A stretch of DNA of 64,000 nt from an uncultured Parafilimonas sp. Its GTDB lineage: Bacteria > Bacteroidota > Bacteroidia > Chitinophagales > Chitinophagaceae. The notes under the pieces are model-generated. The model saw only the letters and a program-made list of their open reading frames with translations. It made no database searches and had not been told where the DNA came from. Below, piece by piece: positions 1 through 8,379 of this stretch. Location of the stretch: NCBI GenBank assembly GCA_903882935.1, contig CAIRZB010000108.1, forward strand, positions 1-64,000, in the 5' to 3' direction. Each line of letters opens with the position of its first letter. Within the stretch, counting starts at the first letter, position 1. The position numbers and the translations under genes were made by a program.

Positions 1-1
1 C

Positions 2-121
2 CGCTCATTTATCAGTTTCATCGTTAATATGATTGCCGGGCTTGTGGCCTACAACTTCCTCCCTAAAAAACCGGCCATCAGCTATCAAAAAGACTATTCT
101 ATCCAATTACATGCATTTTGA
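2..121 (+). CDS. C-terminal end of an unidentified gene (partial)
   Basis: The reading frame is open from the window edge to a TGA at 119-121 and gives 39 residues. They include a hydrophobic stretch (FISFIVNMIAGLVAYNFL) followed by a polar tail, so this may be the last membrane segment of an integral membrane protein. The gene converges on the fructokinase gene. The fragment is too short to identify, and whether it is coding at all is only moderately likely. Confidence 0.4.
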   Translation, partial: RSFISFIVNMIAGLVAYNFLPKKPAISYQKDYSIQLHAF

Positions 122-143
122 TTAATCGAACTCAGGTTACAAA

Positions 144-1094
144 CTAATCAAAAACCTGCTTGTTAAGGTGCTTAAACGCTTCCATGGCCCCAAGGTATTC
201 GCAGGTTCTGGCACCGGCCTTATTGCCGTTTAATATAATTGTTTGCCAGTCGCCAACCGCCAAGCCAGCAATTTCGGCACTTGTTTTTCCACTTAACTGG
301 TACAGTACGGCCCCCACAAACGCATCACCGGCACCAGTGGTATCAATAGGTTTTACCGGTATGCTGGGTACAGTATAGGTTTGCTTGTTAATGCCTACCA
401 ACGCACCTTCTTTGCCCAACGTAATGGTAAATACGGCCGTTGTTTTTTCCAGCAGCATATCCGCTGCCTCTTTTACGGTGCCACAGCCCGTAATCAACAT
501 AGCCTCCTCATCACTCACCTTAAAAAAATTACATTCGCGCAAAAAATGCCAAGATTGGTCAATAAATGTTTGGGTATTGTCTTTAAACAACAAGTGCCGG
601 TAATTGGGGTCAAAACTGATGAAGATATTCTTCTCCATGGCTTTTTGCAAAAGCCTTTTGTAAGCTTCCTGCAAGGGGCCGGGCAAAAATGCCGTTGCCG
701 ACCCAAAATGGATGATAGATACATCCGCAAGGTCTATCACTTCAATTTCTTCCTTGGTTAGCTGGCCATCCGCACCCCGGTTAAACACAAAATCGCGCTC
801 ACCGTCCAGCATAAGCGATACAAAGGCAAACGTGGTAAAATAGTGGTTGTCTTGCAGCATCCAACGGGTTGACACGCCAAAATCTTCCATTACTTCCACC
901 AGTTGTTTGCCAAATGGGTCGTTGCCTACTTTGGCCGATAGCTCTACCGTGCCGCCCAAGGCTGCAATGGCCGCCGCAACATTGGTGGGCGCACCGCCGG
1001 GTTTTTTCAAAAAATTTTCGCCCTGCACAAGGGTTTTGCCCTTGTCGGTGCAAATCATGTCTATCAAAGCCTCGCCTATACACAAAATTTTCAT
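144..1094 (-). CDS. PfkB-family sugar kinase, probably fructokinase
   Basis: The product of 316 residues is a ribokinase/PfkB-fold kinase that phosphorylates a sugar with ATP, probably fructose to fructose 6-phosphate. It opens with the family start MKILCIGEALIDM, followed by the sugar-binding motif GGAPTNVAAA, a GDPFG motif, and near residue 250 the signature DTTGAGDAFVGA with the catalytic Asp and anion hole. A start 21 bases further upstream is possible, but the family N-terminus begins at the Met chosen. The gene begins 10 bases after the stop of the sugar transporter, so the two form an operon for uptake and phosphorylation of a fructose-containing sugar. The exact sugar is inferred from the pairing. 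Confidence 0.85.
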   Translation of the reverse strand: MKILCIGEALIDMICTDKGKTLVQGENFLKKPGGAPTNVAAAIAALGGTVELSAKVGNDPFGKQLVEVMEDFGVSTRWMLQDNHYFTTFAFVSLMLDGERDFVFNRGADGQLTKEEIEVIDLADVSIIHFGSATAFLPGPLQEAYKRLLQKAMEKNIFISFDPNYRHLLFKDNTQTFIDQSWHFLRECNFFKVSDEEAMLITGCGTVKEAADMLLEKTTAVFTITLGKEGALVGINKQTYTVPSIPVKPIDTTGAGDAFVGAVLYQLSGKTSAEIAGLAVGDWQTIILNGNKAGARTCEYLGAMEAFKHLNKQVFD

Positions 1095-1104
1095 GAGAAT
1101 TGTT

Positions 1105-2445
1105 TTAATGTCCAACGGAAACCTTTACAAATGGCTGGTCCGGTGCCGGTTTCTTATATTGCACAAAAGTTGTTGCGACTGCCGCGCATAATAATAATAT
1201 TCCCGATAAGCGGATGACATTTTCAGGATTTTTGGCCAACACAGTATTATACAAACCTTCTAAAGTAGCCGTTTCAATTAACATGGGTACAACTATGAAC
1301 ATGTTAAAAATACCAAGGTAAACGCCCGTCCTCACTGCTGGTATGCTGCCTGCAACCATTACATAAGGCATACTCATCATACTTGCCCAAGCTACGCCAA
1401 GCCCAAACATTGGCAGGAATAATAGGTATTTATTCTCAATTGAAGGATAGAAAAACAAGGATATTCCCACAAGTAAAAGGCATGCCATATGTACTTTTTT
1501 TGCACCATACTTTAAGGCAATACGTACTAAAAAGAAAGACGAAACAAACGTAATGGCATTGTAAAAAGCATTGCATTGGTTTGCCCATAAATTAGCAGTA
1601 ACAAAGGTCTCTGACTTTGGGTCGGTGGTATGAAAAATTGTTTTTGCGACACTCAGCGAATTGTATTGCCAATAACAGAACATAGCATACCATTGGAAAA
1701 ACATCATTATAGAAAGTTGCCACATTGCTTTTGGCATACTTCCAAAAGCAAGGAAAATTTCCTTAAAGGCATCAAAAACGCCTGTTTTATTTTTCCTAAT
1801 AATTTCGAGTTCTTCTGGTGACGGTTTTAGTTCTGGGGTTGTTTTGATACTTACTAATACAGAGCCGATGGATGCTACCGCACCAATTAAAAATGCGGCC
1901 ATGGTAATATTGGGGATATTATTAGACATCCTACCTTTAAACAAGCCCAAATATAAAAGAATAGATGGTGTAAGGTATGCCAATGTTTGTCCAAGCCCGG
2001 TGAAAGCGCTCTGCATCAAAAAACCCAGAGAGTGTTGGCTTTTATCTAGTCTGTCTGAAATAAATGCCCTAAAGGGTTCTTGCGCAACATTGTTTGATGC
2101 ATCCAAAATCCAGAGTAAACTAGCGGCCATCCAAACCGCGCTACTAAACGGCATTAGCAATAGCCCTATACTTGCAACCAACGCACCCACGAAAAAATAG
2201 GGCGTGCGCCTGCCCCAACGGGTCCAAGTTTTATCGCTCATCGCACCAATAATGGGTTGAACAATCAAACCTGTTACCGGGCCGGCCATCCAGAGGAAAG
2301 CAAGTTTTTGAGGATCTGCACCCAAATAGCTATAAATAGGGCTCATGCTACCCTGTTGCAAACCGAAACTATATTGGATGCCGAAGAAGCCAAAATTCAT
2401 CATCCAAATCTGCCAAAAACTGAGGCGGGGTTTTACTAATGACAT
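1105..2445 (-). CDS. MFS sugar transporter, GPH/SLC45 (sucrose symporter-like) type
   Basis: This is a 446-residue polytopic membrane protein with about 12 hydrophobic segments. The first segment contains NFGFFGIQYSFGLQQ, and the loop after helix 2 has GAMSDKTWTRWGRRTPYFF. The R-W-G-R-R-x-P-Y/F loop is characteristic of sucrose/glycoside-proton symporters. It probably imports sucrose or a related disaccharide across the inner membrane by proton coupling. It is the first gene of a two-gene operon with the fructokinase. Substrate is inferred; the family call is firm. Confidence 0.8.
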   Translation of the reverse strand: MSLVKPRLSFWQIWMMNFGFFGIQYSFGLQQGSMSPIYSYLGADPQKLAFLWMAGPVTGLIVQPIIGAMSDKTWTRWGRRTPYFFVGALVASIGLLLMPFSSAVWMAASLLWILDASNNVAQEPFRAFISDRLDKSQHSLGFLMQSAFTGLGQTLAYLTPSILLYLGLFKGRMSNNIPNITMAAFLIGAVASIGSVLVSIKTTPELKPSPEELEIIRKNKTGVFDAFKEIFLAFGSMPKAMWQLSIMMFFQWYAMFCYWQYNSLSVAKTIFHTTDPKSETFVTANLWANQCNAFYNAITFVSSFFLVRIALKYGAKKVHMACLLLVGISLFFYPSIENKYLLFLPMFGLGVAWASMMSMPYVMVAGSIPAVRTGVYLGIFNMFIVVPMLIETATLEGLYNTVLAKNPENVIRLSGILLLCAAVATTFVQYKKPAPDQPFVKVSVGH

Positions 2446-2935
2446 AGCAAGCGTTCGTTTAAAACTTTAAAAGCGTAACACGCAACTATAATGCAGCAAC
2501 ATACTGCAACACAATAATAATTATTAATTGTTGATAAAAAAATCATTTATGCCTATTGTGGTGCCAACCATATTTTTGGCGGCTCTTTTGCCAATTTGCA
2601 AGGCTTTGCCTACCGTACAATCAGCCGTTTTAGATAGGGCAAATTATACTGCGGCCATACCTGCAAAAAGGCAATTAATTACAATTTTTCTCATTCGTTA
2701 TTGTAATTTAATAAGCAGAGGTTTTGAAAAAATATAAAAAGGTAGGTGTATTTAGCAGTGTGGGGCTGCCAGTTGTTTGTTTTAGCGCACTATTTAATAC
2801 AGCCGTTTGGCAATGGCTTAGCTTGTATTGGCTGCCAATGCCCTGGCTTTTTTAATACAATGGGCGCCAATAATTATAACGGTTGGTTAAACAAGGCACA
2901 AATAAGCAAAAGCCACCGTACATTGGCACAAATTT
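2446..2935. other. Intergenic region between divergent genes
   Basis: These 490 bases separate the divergent transporter and lipoprotein genes. The reading frames in it have no recognisable protein features. Both promoters should lie here, but no clear -33/-7 pair was recognised. Confidence 0.4.
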
Positions 2936-3727
2936 TTGGGTATGAAGAAATACATGTACTTGCTTTTGGTGCTGACTGGCTTGGGTTGCGGCGGCACAAA
3001 GCAGCAAGAGCCTATTAACGTTGCTGGAGCTTACAATATGCTAACGCAAACCTTTGGCGGCAGCGTGCTTGACACTACCTTTACCCAACACAGGCAGCTA
3101 AAGCTTTATACGGGCAGGTTTATGATGTATGTTCGGTTAAGCCCTGCCGACTCCCTCTCCTCCTTTGGTGTGGGCACATACACGGTTAGCGGAGACAAGC
3201 TGGTTGAAAATATTTTGTACAGCGCGGCAGACACCATTGCCATTAAAACCCCTGACAGCGACACCATTAAAGTTACCACAACCGACCAGGGTATGGAACA
3301 AGCCCGCCCAAAAATTAGGAGCGACAAAGGTGATATTAGCCTGAAAGAAATTTACCAACGTGTTGACACGGCCGTGCTTAGCCCCATTGACGGGTGTTGG
3401 AAACAAATTAGCGGTTACAGTGTAAAAGGCACCGACACGGTACGCTGGGCCGATGTGCAATACAAAGCTTTTTTTGCAGGTAACTTTGCATTTGGCAATG
3501 TTGAAACGGATAAGCATGGCATAACGCACGCAGGCATTAGTTACGGCACCTTTACCATGGCGGGCAGCACCGTTAATGAAACTATTACGGCCAGCACCTG
3601 GGCAGCATTGAACGGCCAGCACTTTTCGGTGGAGATAACTGTAAACAGCCCCGATACTTTTACGCAAACCATACTGCAAAGTGATGGCACCAAAGAAGTG
3701 CTGATGTACGAAAGGTTGAAGGAGTAA
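2936..3727 (+). CDS. Hypothetical lipoprotein
   Basis: A 263-residue protein with a short signal peptide and a lipobox (LTGLGC, Cys near residue 18) followed by a polar linker, so it should be a lipid-anchored envelope protein. The start may be the second Met, two codons downstream. The body is rich in Thr, Asp and beta-strand-like alternation, with two similar halves (each has a Y-T/F-x-G-D/N strand pattern) that resemble lipocalin-like proteins of Bacteroidota. No catalytic motif is seen and the function is unknown. Confidence 0.65.
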   Translation: MGMKKYMYLLLVLTGLGCGGTKQQEPINVAGAYNMLTQTFGGSVLDTTFTQHRQLKLYTGRFMMYVRLSPADSLSSFGVGTYTVSGDKLVENILYSAADTIAIKTPDSDTIKVTTTDQGMEQARPKIRSDKGDISLKEIYQRVDTAVLSPIDGCWKQISGYSVKGTDTVRWADVQYKAFFAGNFAFGNVETDKHGITHAGISYGTFTMAGSTVNETITASTWAALNGQHFSVEITVNSPDTFTQTILQSDGTKEVLMYERLKE

Positions 3728-3818
3728 GAAGTATGTTTATTGCATAATTTTTTTGGGGCAGCTTGCCTTAAATGCCCAAAGTAAAATATGGTTACTTTGC
3801 AGCCTTAAACATACGCTA

Positions 3819-5105
3819 TTGGCATTCCTAAAATTTACAGCAGATAAAATTTTTACCGGCACCACCATGCTGGGGCAAGGCAATGTATTAATTACTGATG
3901 AAACCGGCATTATAGAGTCTATCGTCCCTACTTCCGAGGCTGGGGATGGTATACAATATTACGCCGGCATACTGTCCCCCGGATTCATTAACAGCCATTG
4001 CCATTTGGAGCTAAGCCACATGAAAGGGCTGATACCCGAAAAAACCGGGCTGGTTGATTTTGTGATAGCCGTAATGCAAAAGCGGGGCTTACCGCAAGAG
4101 GCCATATTGGATGCCATTGCCAACGCAGAAGCCGAAATGCTGCAAAACGGCATTGTGGCCGTGGGCGATATTTGCAATACTGCCAATACATTGGCGCAAA
4201 AGCAACAAGGCAACTTGGCTTATTACAATTTTATCGAGGCCTCCGGTTTTGTACCGGCGTTTGCTGAAACACGGTTTAAGCAAGCCGAGGACACGTTTAA
4301 GCAATTCGTGAACCGTGAAACGGGAAATGTGAATCGCGAAACGTCAACCGTCAACCGTCAATCAGCGGCATCATTCACGTTTCACGATTCATCATTCACG
4401 TTTCACGATTCACGTTTCACGTCCATCGTTCCCCACGCGCCATATTCCACCTCGTTGGCATTGATGCAGCGCATCAACCAGCACTCCGCCGGTAAGGTGG
4501 TTACCATACACAACCAAGAAACTAAGGAAGAAAACAACTTTTTTGTTACCGGCGAAAGTGAGTTTAGAAAGCTATTTGCCCTTTTCAACATCAATATTGA
4601 TTTTTACCGGCCCAGCGGCAATACCAGCCTGCAAACTTATTTGCCCTTTTTAAACAACGCTGCCAGCCTGCTACTGGTACACAATACGTTTACGTCAGCG
4701 GAAGATGTGGAGTTCGTGAAACGTGAAACGGCAAACGTGAATAGTCAACCTGCTCCTTCATTCACCATTCACGATTCACGTTTCACGTTCTGCCTTTGCC
4801 CCAACGCCAACCTGTACATTGAAAACGCCCTGCCGCCGGCAGATATGCTGCGGGCGCAAAATGCCCATATTGTGCTGGGCACAGACAGTCTGGCCAGCAA
4901 CCATGCCCTAAGTATATTGGGTGAAGTAAATACGTTGCGAAAGCATTTTCCAAACATACCAACTGCGGAGCTGTTGCAATGGGCCACACTTAACGGAGCC
5001 AATGCTCTGCAAATGGATAGCTGGCTGGGCAGTTTTCACCAAGGCAAACAACCTGGCGTGTTGTGTATTGGCAACAATTTAGAGGCCGTAAAAAGGCTAT
5101 TATAA
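3819..5105 (+). CDS. Amidohydrolase-family deaminase with two in-frame palindromic inserts
   Basis: The product belongs to the metal-dependent amidohydrolase superfamily (S-adenosylhomocysteine/methylthioadenosine deaminase-like). Metal-binding motifs are NSHCHLELSH near the N-terminus, VPHAPYS, VTIHNQE, and LGTDSLASN near the C-terminus, with the typical CPNANLYI before it. A TTG start at 3819 is preferred because the family N-terminus begins at LKFTADKIFTG; the frame is open to a TTG at 3753. Two stretches rich in N-R-E-T and F-T-F-H-D (4305-4424 and 4711-4790) interrupt otherwise conserved sequence and are coded by inverted repeats. The protein may still fold if they form surface loops. 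The natural substrate cannot be told. Confidence 0.75.
   Translation: MAFLKFTADKIFTGTTMLGQGNVLITDETGIIESIVPTSEAGDGIQYYAGILSPGFINSHCHLELSHMKGLIPEKTGLVDFVIAVMQKRGLPQEAILDAIANAEAEMLQNGIVAVGDICNTANTLAQKQQGNLAYYNFIEASGFVPAFAETRFKQAEDTFKQFVNRETGNVNRETSTVNRQSAASFTFHDSSFTFHDSRFTSIVPHAPYSTSLALMQRINQHSAGKVVTIHNQETKEENNFFVTGESEFRKLFALFNINIDFYRPSGNTSLQTYLPFLNNAASLLLVHNTFTSAEDVEFVKRETANVNSQPAPSFTIHDSRFTFCLCPNANLYIENALPPADMLRAQNAHIVLGTDSLASNHALSILGEVNTLRKHFPNIPTAELLQWATLNGANALQMDSWLGSFHQGKQPGVLCIGNNLEAVKRLL
4305..4424. repeat. In-frame palindromic repeat inside the amidohydrolase gene, copy 1
   Basis: The left arm holds reiterated CGTGAAACG-like units and the right arm reiterated TTCACGTTTCACG units, which are their reverse complement, so the RNA can fold into a long hairpin. 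It adds about 40 codons between FKQF and TSIVPHAPYS. Length is compatible with frame retention and no stop is created. Confidence 0.75.
4711..4790. repeat. In-frame palindromic repeat inside the amidohydrolase gene, copy 2
   Basis: A second copy of the same repeat family: CGTGAAACGTGAAACGG on the left and ATTCACGATTCACGTTTCACG-type units on the right. It inserts about 27 codons just before the conserved FCLCPNANLYI. Both copies keep the reading frame. Confidence 0.75.
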
Positions 5106-5235
5106 AATAGCAACAGGCTTCAGGGTGGGCTGTAATTACCCGCTGCTATTTTTTTTAAAAGGTTCGCGTAGTGTTTTAATCTGTTACATCCTCTAAATCA
5201 CCTGCCTGTAATGGAGGCCTTTGGCAAATCCCCGT

Positions 5236-5243
5236 TATCTTTG
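5236..5243 (+). promoter_or_regulatory. Bacteroidota-type -7 box upstream of asnS
   Basis: TATCTTTG matches the TAnnTTTG consensus and lies about 50 bases before the asnS ATG. A -33 element at the expected distance is not clear. Confidence 0.45.
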
Positions 5244-5294
5244 CGTCCCCGCTTTTTGGGGTATTGTACCATTGTACACACTAATTTGTAAGAG

Positions 5295-6734
5295 ATGTTT
5301 AACAAACGCACAAAAATTAAAGCCCTGCTTGCCAGCGAGCAAACAGGTATTGATGTAACGGTTATGGGCTGGGTACGCAGTTTTCGCAACAGCCAGTTTA
5401 TAGCCTTAAACGATGGCAGCACCAACAACAATATACAGGTAGTGGCCGAGCTGGGCTTGCTTGACGAAGCCACCCTTAAAAGGATAAACCCCGGTGCATC
5501 CTTAAAAGTTACCGGACAATTGATTGAATCGCCCGCCAAGGGCCAAAAGGTGGAAATAAAAGCAACCTCCGTGGAAATTTTGGGCGACTGCGACCCGGAA
5601 AAATACCCACTGCAACTAAAAAACAGGCCTACGTTGGAATTTTTACGGGAGAAGGCGCACCTGCGTTTCCGCACCAGCACATTTGGGGCTATTTTCCGCG
5701 TAAGGCATTCGCTGGCATTTGCCGTACACAAGTTTTTTAACGACAAAGGCTTTTTGTACCTGCACACTCCCATCATTACCTCCAGCGATGCGGAAGGTGC
5801 GGGTGAAATGTTCCGTGTAACAACGCTGCCTTTTGACAAAACGCCGCGCAAAGAAGACGGCACCGTTGACTTTGCCGAGGACTTTTTTGGCAAAAGCACC
5901 AACCTTACCGTTAGCGGCCAGTTGGAGGGCGAGCTTGGTGCCACCGCCTTTAGCGATATTTATACATTTGGGCCCACCTTCCGCGCCGAAAACTCCAACA
6001 CAACCCGCCACTTGGCCGAGTTTTGGATGATTGAGCCGGAAATGGCATTTTATGATATTCAGGACAATATGGACCTGGCGGAAGAGTTCATCCGGTACAT
6101 TATTAAATACGCGATGGACAACAACCGCGAAGACCTAGAATTTTTGGCCCAGCGGCTGGTGGAAGAAGAAAAAGCCCTGCCTGCAGACAAACGCAGTGAG
6201 CTTGGCCTTATAGAAAAATTGGAGTTTGTGGTAAACAACGGTTTTGAACGCATTACCTATACCGAGGCCATTGATATTTTGCTACAAAGCCCGGCATATA
6301 AAAAGAAAAAATTCCAGTACCCGGTTAGTTGGGGCATTGACTTGCAGAGCGAGCATGAGCGCTACTTGGTGGAGAAACATTTTAAAAAGCCGGTGATTGT
6401 AACAGGTTACCCCAAGGCAATTAAGGCGTTTTATATGCGCCAGAACGACGACGGAAAAACCGTTGCCGCCATGGACATTCTGGCACCCGGTATTGGTGAA
6501 ATTGTGGGCGGCAGCCAGCGTGAGGAAAGGCTTGAAAAGCTGGAACAACGCATGGCCGAAATGAACATACCCACGCATGAGATGGATTGGTACTTGGACA
6601 CACGGCGCTTTGGCACGGTACCACATGCCGGCTTTGGCCTGGGCTTTGAGCGCATGGTATTGTTTGTAACCGGCATGACCAACATACGCGATGTGATTGC
6701 CTTTGCCCGAACACCCAAGAATTGCGAGTTTTAG
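5295..6734 (+). CDS. asnS: Asparaginyl-tRNA synthetase
   Basis: The product, 479 residues, charges tRNA-Asn with asparagine in the cytoplasm. The N-terminal OB-fold anticodon-binding domain (about residues 10-105) contains [18 protein letters not shown]. The class II catalytic core follows, with motif 2 around [21 protein letters not shown] and motif 3 [10 protein letters not shown] near the C-terminus. Length and motifs match bacterial AsnRS, and the [12 protein letters not shown] segment favours AsnRS over AspRS. It is transcribed alone and is followed about 310 bases later by tRNA-Phe. Confidence 0.95.
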   Translation: MFNKRTKIKALLASEQTGIDVTVMGWVRSFRNSQFIALNDGSTNNNIQVVAELGLLDEATLKRINPGASLKVTGQLIESPAKGQKVEIKATSVEILGDCDPEKYPLQLKNRPTLEFLREKAHLRFRTSTFGAIFRVRHSLAFAVHKFFNDKGFLYLHTPIITSSDAEGAGEMFRVTTLPFDKTPRKEDGTVDFAEDFFGKSTNLTVSGQLEGELGATAFSDIYTFGPTFRAENSNTTRHLAEFWMIEPEMAFYDIQDNMDLAEEFIRYIIKYAMDNNREDLEFLAQRLVEEEKALPADKRSELGLIEKLEFVVNNGFERITYTEAIDILLQSPAYKKKKFQYPVSWGIDLQSEHERYLVEKHFKKPVIVTGYPKAIKAFYMRQNDDGKTVAAMDILAPGIGEIVGGSQREERLEKLEQRMAEMNIPTHEMDWYLDTRRFGTVPHAGFGLGFERMVLFVTGMTNIRDVIAFARTPKNCEF

Positions 6735-7044
6735 TTTTTTGATACGACTTAGCACGAATGGAGGCGAATTTTTGCGAATGGGGCTATTCGGGTACGCAGG
6801 ACTTCTAGGAATATTGCCGAAGTTGACGGTTTTTACACCATTAAAAGTGCCAGTATAACAAACTGCGCAGCTTGGGGGTTTTGGGCCGTCGTTTGCGAGA
6901 ATTCGTTGTTTTTAGTTCGTGTTTTCATTTGCGGCAAAATATTTAGGCCCAAAAGATTATTTTTAATTATTTGCCCCTATATTTGCAACCCAATTAGGAA
7001 AAAAGCCAAGGTGCTTGCACCGGCAGCCCAAGTTCTAACAGGAT
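6735..7044. other. Intergenic region before tRNA-Phe
   Basis: No gene is seen in these 310 bases. They hold the likely tRNA promoter near the right end. The first part has two GCGAATxGxxGC-like repeats and no clear terminator for asnS. Confidence 0.4.
6978..6985 (+). promoter_or_regulatory. Probable -7 box of the tRNA-Phe gene
   Basis: TATATTTG fits TAnnTTTG and sits 60 bases upstream of the tRNA 5' end. It implies a leader of about 50 nt that is removed from the tRNA precursor. Confidence 0.4.
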
Positions 7045-7117
7045 GGTGCGGTAGCTCAGTTGGTAGAGCAAAGGACTGAAAATCCTTGTGTCGCCGGTTC
7101 GATCCCGGCTCACACCA
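7045..7117 (+). tRNA. tRNA-Phe (anticodon GAA)
   Basis: The 73-nt gene folds as a cloverleaf: acceptor GGTGCGG with TCACACC, D arm GCTC/GAGC, anticodon arm AAGGA-CTGAAAA-TCCTT with anticodon GAA, and T arm GCCGG-TTCGATC-CCGGC. Discriminator is A; the CCA end is not encoded. Position 5:68 of the acceptor is a C-A mismatch and 7:66 a G-T wobble. The 3' 49 bases form the left attachment site of the integrated element, so the gene stays intact after integration. Confidence 0.93.
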
Positions 7118-7118
7118 C
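7069..7118 (+). other. Left attachment site (attL) in tRNA-Phe
   Basis: Fifty bases starting CAAAGGACTGAAAATCC and ending GGCTCACACCAC recur exactly at 51403-51452. They cover the anticodon stem to the 3' end of the tRNA, a usual target for tyrosine recombinases. Confidence 0.9.
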
Positions 7119-7126
7119 TGAAAATC

Positions 7127-7159
7127 AAGCGGTTACAGCGAAAGTTGTAACCGCTTTTT
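7127..7159 (+). terminator. Rho-independent terminator after tRNA-Phe (supplied by the element)
   Basis: A perfect 11-bp stem AAGCGGTTACA/TGTAACCGCTT with an 8-nt loop is followed by a T run. It begins 10 bases after the tRNA and lies on the element side of attL, so the element supplies a replacement terminator. Confidence 0.85.
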
Positions 7160-7163
7160 GTTA

Positions 7164-7186
7164 TGGTCGAACAATGGTCGAACAAA
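7164..7186. repeat. Tandem TGGTCGAACAA repeat near the left end
   Basis: Two adjacent units of TGGTCGAACAA are followed by A. The same 23 bases occur at 51285-51307 next to the integrase start. A candidate binding site for integrase arm-type domains or for a directionality factor. Confidence 0.7.
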
Positions 7187-7560
7187 ACAAAGAAGAAAAT
7201 TTCAAAGCACCTGCCGGAAAGATTTTTAAAAAATTAGCCCCTAATATTAGGAGCCTTGATTCAAACCCAAATGGGCTAATGTGAAAATCAAGCGGCTAAG
7301 TTTGAAATCGCGCCTATTTTTTATTTGCATAAGATTTGCGCAGATCTGAACGGTAGTACTTTATCGTTATATATGTAAAAATTTGATTGAGTACTATACA
7401 ATCGGACAAAAAAACATCACTCAAATTTCGACGTTATATCGGCAACTGTCTATCATTTAAATGGTTATATAAATATTTATTACCATTTATTCATTTTTAA
7501 GATAAAAAATACTTATTTTGTTATATATATTTTCTAACGCCCTATTTTAAGACGATTGCA
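7187..7560. other. AT-rich intergenic region before the Hachiman-like pair
   Basis: These 374 bases hold no convincing gene. A short copy of TGAAAATCAAGCGG near 7281 repeats the sequence just after the tRNA. The last 100 bases are very AT-rich and probably carry the promoter for the downstream pair. Confidence 0.45.
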
Positions 7561-8379
7561 ATGCAACCATGCTACTCTTACACAGATTCGGAATTTAGGT
7601 CTTACCATGGCTGGCAGTTTGATGAATCCGAATCGAATAAATTGTTGAAAACATCCATAAAGGACATTCTTTCCGATGCTGAAGAAAAGGATAGTTTTGT
7701 GCTTGAGCTTCAGGATTTGGCTGGATTACCAGCAACCGGCTTTGACAATGCAAGGGTTCTGTTGGACATTCAAGATATTGTGAAGGAAGATCCGCAAGAT
7801 TTAAGAAATTGGCGGATAGGTGAAGCCTTCGCAGAGGCAGCACTAAACAATCACCTTTCTGCTCGTTTTCATTGGAATGAATTAAGAGATGCAAGAAATC
7901 CAAAGGGAAATAAGACAGGAGCCGATTTAGTCGGGTTTGTTGAGGTGAAAGATTGCGTGCTATTTCTTTTTGGCGAAGTTAAAACCTCATCCGAAACCAA
8001 AAACAGACCGCCGCAGGTAATGAACTCCAGTGCAGATTGTATAGAAAATCAGTTAAAAGCGTTATATTCTGAAAGCAATAAAAGAATGATTCTAATTCGA
8101 TATTTAGCGAATAAGGTAAGAAGCTTGAATTCGTCTAACCCCTTTAAAATAGATTATGAAAAGGCTAAGAAGACTTATTACTTAAATAACCACCCTAATT
8201 ATCAATTAATAGGTGTATTGATGAGAGATGTTGAACCAAATGAAGAAGACATAAAAAAAAGCTATCTAACACTTGTCAGCCATGTGAAAGGCATCACAGG
8301 GATAAAATTAATTGCTTGTTACCTTCCAATATCTAAAGAAAAATGGAAAACGATAATTGAGTCTGATAGTGAACAATAA
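7561..8379 (+). CDS. hamA: HamA-like (DUF1837) nuclease subunit of a Hachiman-type defence system
   Basis: A 272-residue protein with a PD-(D/E)xK-like arrangement: Glu88 in WRIGEAFAEAAL, Asp122 in KTGADLVGF, and Glu139-x-Lys141 in LFGEVKTSS. This order and the GEAF...TGxDLxGF...GExK pattern fit DUF1837/HamA, the effector nuclease of Hachiman. Its 3' end overlaps a large helicase gene, as in known hamAB pairs. HamA is held by HamB and released to degrade DNA when the helicase meets damaged or phage DNA (known for the family). No enzyme activity is shown here. It is the first gene inside attL. Confidence 0.7.
   Translation: MQPCYSYTDSEFRSYHGWQFDESESNKLLKTSIKDILSDAEEKDSFVLELQDLAGLPATGFDNARVLLDIQDIVKEDPQDLRNWRIGEAFAEAALNNHLSARFHWNELRDARNPKGNKTGADLVGFVEVKDCVLFLFGEVKTSSETKNRPPQVMNSSADCIENQLKALYSESNKRMILIRYLANKVRSLNSSNPFKIDYEKAKKTYYLNNHPNYQLIGVLMRDVEPNEEDIKKSYLTLVSHVKGITGIKLIACYLPISKEKWKTIIESDSEQ

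Noticed and set aside
2746-3018. 90-codon reading frame before the lipoprotein gene
   Set aside because: No protein-like features, and it overlaps the lipoprotein start in another frame.
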